A stretch of 24,392 bases of DNA. It comes from a virus. The stretch is from positions 1-24,392 of the IMG/VR virus record IMGVR_UViG_3300037042_000841; one strand, written 5' to 3'. Each line of letters opens with the position of its first letter. Position 1 is the first letter of the stretch. This document shows, in pieces, positions 1 through 9,300 of the stretch. Made by a program: the position numbers and the translations under genes. The notes under the pieces were generated by a model. That model was not told where the DNA came from. It ran no database searches and saw only the letters and a program-made list of their open reading frames with translations.

Positions 1-1
1 A

Positions 2-3000
2 ACTCCAAATCAATTTGCAGATGCAACATGGGGCGCTGAAAAAGCTGGTTTAGGTCAATTAGGAACAGCAGATACAGCTTTAGGGTATGGTGCCCAAGGT
101 GCAGGCACAGGGCAACAAGCTTTAGGGTATGGTGCCCAAGGTGTAAACACAGCAGGACAGGCTTTAGGGTATGGTGCCCAAGGTGCAGGCACAGGGCAAC
201 AAGCTTTAGGGTATGGTGCCCAAGGTGCAGGCACAGGGCAACAAGCTTTAGGGTATGGTGCCCAAGGTGCAGGCACAGGGCAACAAGCTTCAAATTATGG
301 TGGGTATGGTGTAAACCTTGGGTTAAATGCATCAGGAAATGCCGCATTACAAGCCCAAGTGCAAAGGGTAACTGCTGAAAATACAGGGCTTAATTCAGAA
401 TATTTAGGAAACCTGTCTGCAACTAGGTCATATCAACAAGGGTTAGATCAACAGGCGCAAGCTGGCGGGTACGGTTCACAAGGATCGCAATATGGCGCAC
501 AAGCGGCAGGTCAGGCGGGACAAGGCTACGAAGCTGGTGCGCAATACGCACAGCAAGCTACTACTCCAAATTCTATTAGCGCATATATGTCTCCTTATAT
601 GCAAAATGTTATGGAACAACAAGGGCGAGAGCTTAACCGTAACTATGATATAAGCGGGGCTCAACAGCAAGGTCAAGCAACACAAGCAGGGGCATTTGGT
701 GGAAGCCGTGAAGCTCTTATGGCCGCTGAAAATGACCGTAATAGAAACATGGCGCTTAACAAAATGCAAGCTGAGGGTATGCAAAACGCTTATACAGCAG
801 CTAATGCCAACCAACAATTTGGTGCAAACTTAGGAATACAAGGTTTGAATGCTGGAACGAATGCTATGCAAGCGGGTATGCAAGGTTCACAAGTTGGACT
901 ACAGGGTGTGCAAGCGCAAACGGCAGCGTCTAATATGCAACAGCAAGGTATTGGACAGGGTTTACAAGGATATCAACAAAAATTGGCAGCCGCACAAGCT
1001 CAAACTGCAGCATCTAATATGGAACAACAAGGCGCTCAAGTAGGTATTCAAGGTGTGCAGGCTGGCTTACAGGGCGTACAAGGTCAACAACAAGCCGCTC
1101 AAGTTGGATTGTCAGGTGTACAAGGTGCGCAACAAGCCGCTCAAGTTGGATTGTCAGGTGTACAAGGTCAACAGCAAGGGTATCAACTAGGTCTTCAAGG
1201 TGTACAAGGTGCGCAACAAGGGTATCAACTAGGTCTTCAAGGTGTACAAGGTGCGCAACAAGGGTATCAACTAGGTCTTCAAGGTGTACAAGGTGCGCAA
1301 CAAGGGTACGCAGGGGCAGCTCAAACAGCAGGAACCCTTGCTAATATTGGTCAGCAACAGTTAGCTGCACAAACAAGTAATATAGACACCAGACTTAAAG
1401 TTGGAGGGGCAGAACAAACCCAACAACAGAATATTATTAACCAAGCAGTACTTGACTATCAGAACGCTCAACAGTACCCGTACATGCAAATGGGTACTAT
1501 GTCTGATCTTATACGTGGTACGCCGTTACGGAGTGCAGGTGATGTTACTTACCAAGCTCAACCAAGTGCGCTTACTCAAGGTATAGGCACTATAGGCTCA
1601 TTAGGGGCTGCCTATATGGGTATGCAAAACCGTAAAGAAGGTGGCGTCATCCAAGAAAAAGGTTATGCTAACGGAGGTATTGTTGGTTATAAAGAAGGGG
1701 AAATAGTTAAAGATAATGTTGAGGGGCGTACTAGAAAATATTTAGAAAACCTAGATCAAAGTCAACTAGCAGAGTTTATACAGACTAGCCCTAGTGAAGA
1801 AGCCAGTGCTATGGCTAAAGAAATATACCAAACAAATTCAACTGCTGGAACTATGACTCCGCCTATACAGCAAACAGCTGGGACTCAAATGGCTGCTAAA
1901 GGCGGTATCATGGGATACAAAGGCGGTGAGGGTATTGAAGATGAGTTTGAAGGTGTAGGTTCTAAAGAAGGTAACTTACATAGTTTGTTGCATGGTAAGG
2001 GTATGAAGTACAGTACCATGCCAAGTGATAAAAATAGAAAGCAAGTTGAGTATGCAACAGGGGGTATAGTAGCGTTTAAAGAAACAGGAGGCGTAGAAGA
2101 TAAATTACTTAAAAAAATGGAAGATGATGATAAAAAGTATAAAAAGGACCCTAACAAACAAAGATTACCTTTTGATCTTGAGAGAACAATCGTAGACAAC
2201 GATAATTTACAAAATGTAGATAAGAACCTAGCTGCACAAGAAAGAATAGATGCAACTGTAGCAGCTAGACAAGGTATTGCACCACCTCCAGTAGTAACGG
2301 CGCCAGTAGCAGCCCCACAAGCTCCTACACAAACACAAACACAAGTACCAGCACCAATGCAAGTACAGGCTCCAGCAGAACAAGCGCCAGCGGGTATTCC
2401 TATAGCTAAGGCGCCGCAACTTGACTGGTTACAAAGTGTTGAAAAAGATATTAACCAAGAGGAAAAACCTTTAAGTTTCTATGAAAAACAATTAAAAGAT
2501 GCTTATTCAGAAGCTGGAGTCAGACCTGCTAGTGAACTATATGGAGAGGAAAGAAAGCGTCTTGATGAAGAGAAAGCTGGCCTAGGTAAAGATGCAGAAA
2601 AAGAAAACTGGATGACAGTATCTAAGATATTTGCAAACTGGGGAAGAACCCCCGGTCCTGTATTATCCGCTGGATTAAATGCGCTAAGTACTTCTATACC
2701 AGATTTTATACAAACTGCTAAAGACAAAACAGCATTTGAAAAAGCTTCAAATAAAGCTCGTGATCTTTTAGATAGAGCTGAGAACGCTGAGAAAAGAGGT
2801 GATGTACAGGCTGCATATAAACTAAGAACTGATGCCTCAAAAACCATGCTTGATAAAGGCGAAATTATGGTTAAGGCTAGAGCAGAAAAAGCTAAAATGG
2901 ATAGTCTTGAAACAATTTCACAAAATGAAATATTAGCTAAGCATCAAGATATGGCGTCTACTAATGCGGCTCGTATAGAGGAACAAAAAATTGCTGCAGG

Positions 3001-3280
3001 AGCTAAGGGCGGTAAAAAATTAACTCCCGCACAACTAGCTGTAAGGGTAGAAAACGCAAATAAAGAGTACTCTAAATCAATTAAAGATATGGGGTTTCGT
3101 GAAAAAAATGAATACAATGCAAGGCCACCTGAAGAAAAAACTGCGCTAAGAAATGCTTATATAAGAGAGCTTTTAGAACTTGAAGACATTCAGCTACCTG
3201 AAGCGCCTGTAAGTGGTGGTAAAGAGAGTAAAGGTGGTTCAGTTCAGCTTTCACCCGCTGCAGAAAAATGGATCAAATAA
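2..3280 (+). CDS. Q/G/A-rich repeat virion protein, 5'-partial
   Basis: The frame is open from the window edge to the TAA at 3278-3280. A GTG at 359 could begin a 973-residue product, but in-frame repeats continue upstream of it, so the true start lies outside the window. Order of parts: a 14-residue repeat array (77-286); a region with PYMQNVMEQQ and AGAFGGSREAL motifs (about 590-720), a pattern I recognise from uncharacterised virion proteins of marine podoviruses; a second 14-residue array (1094-1303); three GGI(V/M)-type Gly-rich motifs near 1673, 1901 and 2063; a Pro/Gln-rich linker (about 2280-2400); and a charged, probably coiled-coil C-terminal third. It lies 30 bp before the giant polyvalent gene. 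A structural or ejected role is inferred from composition and neighbour. No enzymatic motif was seen. Confidence 0.8.
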   Translation, partial: TPNQFADATWGAEKAGLGQLGTADTALGYGAQGAGTGQQALGYGAQGVNTAGQALGYGAQGAGTGQQALGYGAQGAGTGQQALGYGAQGAGTGQQASNYGGYGVNLGLNASGNAALQAQVQRVTAENTGLNSEYLGNLSATRSYQQGLDQQAQAGGYGSQGSQYGAQAAGQAGQGYEAGAQYAQQATTPNSISAYMSPYMQNVMEQQGRELNRNYDISGAQQQGQATQAGAFGGSREALMAAENDRNRNMALNKMQAEGMQNAYTAANANQQFGANLGIQGLNAGTNAMQAGMQGSQVGLQGVQAQTAASNMQQQGIGQGLQGYQQKLAAAQAQTAASNMEQQGAQVGIQGVQAGLQGVQGQQQAAQVGLSGVQGAQQAAQVGLSGVQGQQQGYQLGLQGVQGAQQGYQLGLQGVQGAQQGYQLGLQGVQGAQQGYAGAAQTAGTLANIGQQQLAAQTSNIDTRLKVGGAEQTQQQNIINQAVLDYQNAQQYPYMQMGTMSDLIRGTPLRSAGDVTYQAQPSALTQGIGTIGSLGAAYMGMQNRKEGGVIQEKGYANGGIVGYKEGEIVKDNVEGRTRKYLENLDQSQLAEFIQTSPSEEASAMAKEIYQTNSTAGTMTPPIQQTAGTQMAAKGGIMGYKGGEGIEDEFEGVGSKEGNLHSLLHGKGMKYSTMPSDKNRKQVEYATGGIVAFKETGGVEDKLLKKMEDDDKKYKKDPNKQRLPFDLERTIVDNDNLQNVDKNLAAQERIDATVAARQGIAPPPVVTAPVAAPQAPTQTQTQVPAPMQVQAPAEQAPAGIPIAKAPQLDWLQSVEKDINQEEKPLSFYEKQLKDAYSEAGVRPASELYGEERKRLDEEKAGLGKDAEKENWMTVSKIFANWGRTPGPVLSAGLNALSTSIPDFIQTAKDKTAFEKASNKARDLLDRAENAEKRGDVQAAYKLRTDASKTMLDKGEIMVKARAEKAKMDSLETISQNEILAKHQDMASTNAARIEEQKIAAGAKGGKKLTPAQLAVRVENANKEYSKSIKDMGFREKNEYNARPPEEKTALRNAYIRELLELEDIQLPEAPVSGGKESKGGSVQLSPAAEKWIK
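77..286 (+). repeat. Tandem array, five 42-bp in-frame units
   Basis: Five back-to-back units of exactly 42 bp, each coding ALGYGAQGAGTGQQ or a variant. Units 1, 3, 4 and 5 are identical; unit 2 (119-160) differs in its last third (VNTAGQ). The array lies inside the structural gene and keeps frame. There is no spacer sequence between units. Confidence 0.95.
1094..1303 (+). repeat. Second tandem array, five 42-bp in-frame units
   Basis: Five units of exactly 42 bp in the same gene as the array at 77-286 but with a different sequence. Units 1-2 code AAQVGLSGVQGxQQ and units 3-5 code GYQLGLQGVQGAQQ. Units 3, 4 and 5 are identical at the DNA level. Degenerate related units lie just upstream (about 1031-1093) and further degenerate VGLQGVQ copies near 890. 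Confidence 0.95.
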
Positions 3281-3310
3281 CAACATTAGCATTAGCAATA
3301 GGAATATTAA

Positions 3311-6300
3311 ATGTATACATTAGACCAATTAGCTACAGCTCTTAATGCTGCGGCAGCGGCGGGGGATGATAAATCTGCAGAGGAACTGGGAAAAGCATAC
3401 AAATCTTTACTAGGTCAACAAGCTCAACCAGAAGAACCTGCAGAAGAAGCTAAGCCTGAGCCTACGATGTTACCTGATTCAGATACATCTAGTGATTTCA
3501 TACGCGGTATTAAAAGCTATATACCGGGTTTAAAAGAAACTGCGCGTGGTGCACAAGTTGGTGCTGGGCTTATAGCTCAGAAATTAGGGGCAGAAGAAAC
3601 AGGTACAGAACTAATTAAAAGCGGCTTAGCTGGTATGCAAACAGCCCAAGATGAGCAAGTAACTAAAGAAAGTGATACGTTTACTAAAGCTTGGGATAAA
3701 GGCATCTGGTCTGTAGTAACTGATTATCTTCCATACCAAGCAGGAGCGGGTGTAGGTAATATTGCTGAGTCTTTAGTAGCTTCTGGTGTTGGTGCTGCTA
3801 TTGGTGGAGCTTCTACAGGTGGTGTTGGTGCAATTCCCGGAGCTATTGCTGGTTTAGTAGAAAAAGGTTTAATTAAAAGAGGTATTAAAGAACTAGCTGA
3901 AAAAGTGGCTGCAGAGCAGGGAGAAGAGGCTGCACAAGATTTAATAGCTAGAGAGTCTAAAGATATACTTAAAGAACAACTTAAAAAAGCTGGTAGTGTT
4001 GCAGGTTTAGCTGCTCAAGCTGGGTTTCATGGTATAGGTGAAGTTACAGGCAGAGCTGTTGGAGAAGCTCAAAAAGAAGAAATGACAGCTGAAGAAAAAC
4101 AAGCTGCTGTAGAAAACATAGATATGAGTAGATTAGCTCCTTCTATGGTAGCGCACGGCGTAGCTGATTTCTTTGCAGAAAAAGTAGGGCTAAGTGGACT
4201 GGGCGGTTTTACAAAAGCTAGTTCTGGTAACTTGTTTAAAGACATAATGAAAAACATAGCTATTACTGGGGCAAAAGAAGTACCTCCAGAGCTAATACAA
4301 ACTATAGCTGAGCGTTACGGCGCAGACTTATCTTTGGCTGATGCTGAGGCTATGAAGGAATATATTGATACTACAGCAGCTTCATTTGCTATGAGTGCAA
4401 TGCCCGGTGCTGTTGGTGGAGCTCAAGTACGTGCTCGTGGTACCGCTGAACAACAAGCTCAGAAAGCTAAAGAGGAAGAAGAATACTACAAGCAAAAAGA
4501 AGTAGAAGGTGAAGGAGGTGGTGGTGAAGAGCAGGAAGAAACTGTAGATATCGGTGAAACAAGAGCACTTACAGCAGAAGAAAAGAAGGCTGCCAAATTA
4601 GCTAAAGTAGAAGTAGCTAAAACACCAGAAGAAATAAATACTATGTTGCAGGGTATGGGAATAGACCCAAGCCAACAACTTATGAATAAGGAAGGTAAAG
4701 TAGTATCAGCTTTAGATCATTACAATAGCAAAATAGCTGAAGGGGCAAATTCTCAATATGCTCTAAGATCACTTAAATATTATATAAAAGATACTGACCA
4801 AGATATTTTATCAGATGAACTTTTAAAACAAGCTGAGCAAAAACAAGTAGAAATAGTTAAGCCTCCAGAAGAATTAGAAGAATTTAATATAGACGACTCA
4901 GAAGAAACAGCTATAACCCCAAAAACAGAAGTAGTAAAAGCTCCAGTAGAACTAAAAGAATTTAATATAGACGACTCAGAAGAACTAAAAGAATTTAATA
5001 TAGACGACTCAGAAGAAGAGATAGTAGTTAAGCCTCCAGAAGAAGAAATAGCTCAGGAGTTTACCCCTACACATATTTTACATGATGTAGTATCGCCTAG
5101 ATTTCCTAATAGACCATTAAAAGCCCCAATACCTATTCAATTAGTACCAGTTAAAGACCCTAGTGACCCTTTTGAAAATATTTTTTACAAAGACCAACAA
5201 GGAAACTTACACACGTCAGATACGGGCAATGATATCAAACCTATAGCTTTAGAAACAAAAGTAGTTAAAGCCCCAGAGCAAAAACAAAAAGACGAGCTAG
5301 TAACAGGAACTACTGAAGTAGCCGCCTTACCACAAGAAGAAATTGTAGATGAAGACCTAGAGGAAAAAGCTACTCGAGGTGTTAAATATGGTAGCCTTAA
5401 AGCGCTAGGTTTATCCCCTAGTCAAAATAAACAAGTAGTAAATCTTAAAAAAGAAGGTTATGTCCCAACTAAGATTAAAAGTCTTCAGCCTTTAGCAATT
5501 AAATTATTAGGGGAGGAAAAAGCTAATAGTCTAAAAGGTGAAGAGCTAATTAAAGCTCTAAGAGATAGAATAAATAGTGACTACACACCTACTGAACAAC
5601 CTTCTGCTGAAAACTTTTTAAACCAAACATATGAAGGTATGGAAGCTGAACCAGCACGTACTGTAGAAAAAGGTATAGAGTATGCGGGTGCAGCGGAAGG
5701 CAAACACATGTTTGACTCTGTAAATTATGATGAGGGCGTAAAGTTAGATGTACAAGCTAAATTACTTAAAGCACAAGAAGCTGAAAATGCTAGAGTAGAT
5801 GAATTAACAAACCAAATAAATACTAGTCATGCGGCTAAACTAGAGTTAGCAAGTAAAGACGGTAAGATTAGCAAAACAATGAAAGCTGATCTAAGCAGAT
5901 TAAAAAAAGAAGCCATAGCTAGAATTAAGTCTAAAGAGTTTTCATTAGAAGACCCACTAGAATTTATGTCTTTACCGGAGCTAACAGCAATATATAAAAA
6001 GCATGTTGGTAAGGATTACGAAAAAAATGCACCGCAGATAGAAACTTTAGCTAATAAAGATGCTTTTATAAAATCATTATATAAAGATCAAAAAACTAAG
6101 GTAGCTGAACTAGCAGATAAACATTTTGAAGGTGAAGTTAGGGCTGTTGCTTTTTCTAGGCATGCTGATACTACTATAAAGGCGCAGAAAGAAGCAGATA
6201 CTAAACTTCTGGCTAGCCAAGAAAAACAAAGACTCGCTTTAATAAAGAGGGAAAAGAAAGAGCCACTTAAAATTTTATTAGAGCAAATAGATATAGTAGC

Positions 6301-9300
6301 TAACAAAAAACTTAAAGAAGCACGTGCTGTAACACTAGATACAAAACTAGCAGAAGCTGAAGAAAGCCAGTATGTTAACGATCTTTTAGACAATCAAGAA
6401 AGAAAGAAAGCTGCGTCTACAAGGGCTTTGGAAGCTACTATAAACAGTAAAGAAACTCATACCTTTACTGAGATGTTAAATAACATATCTAATCTTGGGT
6501 TTTATACCAATAAATCCGTAGCTAAAGGTTTATTACAGCTAGTTGATTCTTTATCTAAAAATGGATTAATACCACAAGTTAATTTTAAAATAGCTAAGTT
6601 AGGTAAAGGAGTTAATGGGCAGTTTGATCCTACTACTAATACTATTACTGTAGATGGTACTAAAGGTATTTATGAAGGAGATGGTACACGTACATTAGAG
6701 TCTGTACTTCTGCATGAGATGATGCACTATCTAACAGATCATATTATAGATAATAAGGCTAAGTATATTAAGTCTATTAAAGATGAATCTCATAAAGCTC
6801 GTGTTGTAGCTGCTTTAAAGAGAATAGAAACAAACTATAAGATAGCTAAAGTATCTCTTGGTAAAGATTTTGAAATAGGTAATATAAAAGAGTTTATAGC
6901 TGAAGTAATGTCTAACAAAGACTTTCAACGTGCACTGAGAAAAATACCTAGTAGTAACCCATTTGTAAAAGCTGCAAACTTATTAAGTGATATTGCATTT
7001 AATATAGCGAAAGCTTTAGGGTTTAAAAATGACCAATCTTCTATACTAGCTGAATCTTTAGATGACATATTTAATTTAGTTACAGTACCTACTGAGTTTA
7101 AAGGTAAAGGTATTTCATTCGCTAAAGCAAAAGGCCCAGCTAAAAAAGCATCTACAAAAGGACTACCAAAAAGTGCCTATGACGTTTCTGGTAGTGCCAT
7201 ACTACAACCAGATATTAAACGTATGGAATATTTTAAACATAGGTTATTAACTAGAGAGGGATGGGCACATACAGTTCATGCTCTACAGAATGACAGATAC
7301 TTTGCTAAGATATGGGAAGATGTTAATGAGCTAGGCGGTAAAATAATTCATGACCCAAAAGGCACATTTAATAATATTTATACCCAGCTAACTTTAGCAC
7401 AACAGTCATCGCTTAATTTAAGAAAGAAGTACTTAGCTGAGCCGTCAGATAGATTAAAAGCAGATATTATAAAACTTGATAAACTACTAGGTGAAGACTC
7501 TATAGATAAAACACTTCAAATACTGCATAACTTTAAATTAGGTATACATGGTAAAGAGCGTAGATTAACCAAGTATGAGATGACTATTGAGTTAGATAAA
7601 GACAAAGTAATAGGAACTAAATCAGGTAATTTTATTAGTCCTGCAGATCGTAGAGCAGCTATTACAGGAACTAGGTTTACTGACCCACTTAATCCTGCTC
7701 CGGGATTATTAGATGATCCTAGACTAACACCAGCTCAAGTTGCTAGATTAAAAGCGGAAGTATCATGGCTAGCTAAAAACTATGCTAAACCATTAGATAA
7801 AAAGAAATTAGATATAAATAATGACAACTATAACGCAGTGGGACTATCAGCTAAAGAAGAAGATAGGTTTATAAAAGACTATAACGACCTAGCTAGTATA
7901 GACCCAAGAGCGCGTGATTTAGTAGACAAAATATTTAAATCTATGGACCAACTAAACAAAGCTACTGAAACACTAGACAAAATGTCTGGGTATTGGTCTA
8001 AGCCTGTAGATAACTGGGTAAGGTTCTATGGGTGGAAAAACTATGCACCATTAAAAGGTTTAGATGAGCACAATAAAATAGATGAATCCTTTGAAAGAGA
8101 AGGGATGAAAGCAGGTAGAGAGTTTAGAGACTATTATAATACATGGGGTGGACGTGAAACACCATCTGAAAACTCTATGCTTCAAACTATTGCTGATGCA
8201 AGTAGGGCTGCTGATCGGGCTGGTAGAAAAGACTTAACTCAGTCTATTAAAAATGCAGCAAAGAAAAGTAAAAATAATACACAGGGTACTGGGATACTAG
8301 AAGCTAGAATAGAAGAAACTATACCATTTTCAGATAGAGGTTCTTTAAAAAAACGTAATAGAGAGATGAGGATGCTCCATTATAACTCTGATGGTAGTAT
8401 TGATATTATAAAATTTGAACCTGAAGCACGTCATATATTTGATTCTATTAGCCGAACTTATAAAGTTACGCACCCCATGTGGAGCGCAGCAAATTGGCTT
8501 ACTAGTAACGTAGGGCAATTGCATACTAGGTTTAACTATAACTTTGCTCCTATGAACTTTGTTAGAGATACTTTAACTAATGCGTGGGTTATAGGCGCAG
8601 AAATGGGACCAAAAGAATCATTTAAGTTTTTAAGTACTGTAGCAAACAGAGTTGTTGTTGGTAAAGGGTTTTATAAAGCTATGAAGGTAGCATCTCTTTA
8701 TGAAAATAATGATTTCAAAGCCCTAAAAGCCCTTGCTAAAACTGATCCATACATTAAGGATATGGTAGACCTTATTGAGCATGGGGGAAAAGTATCTTAC
8801 ATGCAGGGTATGGGCATTAAAGCTAACTATGAAGACCTACATAAAATAGCAGGTAAGTCAGGGATAATTACTAAGTGGGAAGGAGTCATTAAACTACTTA
8901 ACATATACAACGAAACGTTTGAAATAGCCAGTAGGTCAGCGGCGTTTGGTATTGTTAAACAACGGTACTTAAATGAAAATCTAAAAGATAAAGGTATTAG
9001 TTATAAAGAAGTAAATGGTGTAAGAACATATTCTGATCCTGATGCTGCAGCTGAAGCTGAAGCTGCCGCTAGTGTAAGAGCCGCTGCGTATACTAAAAAC
9101 CTAGCTAACTTTGAACAAGTGGGTAAGATAGGTAAAGAAATTGGTGCAATATATATGTTTGCTAGACCATCGGCTACAGGTGCAGTTAGGTCTATTGAGG
9201 CTATTGCTCCTGCTATGCGTGGGTCTTTAGAAAGAGCTGTTAAAAGCTTACCTGATTCTGGGGCATATAAATTTAAAATAGTTAATGGTGTACGAGTTTA

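Noticed and set aside
55-276. Minus-strand 73-residue frame of WAPYPKA repeats
   Set aside because: It is only the antisense reading of the 42-bp coding array and has no start signals.
77-286. Regular direct repeats that might be taken for a CRISPR array
   Set aside because: Units are back to back without spacers and keep the reading frame of a long gene; they are protein repeats.
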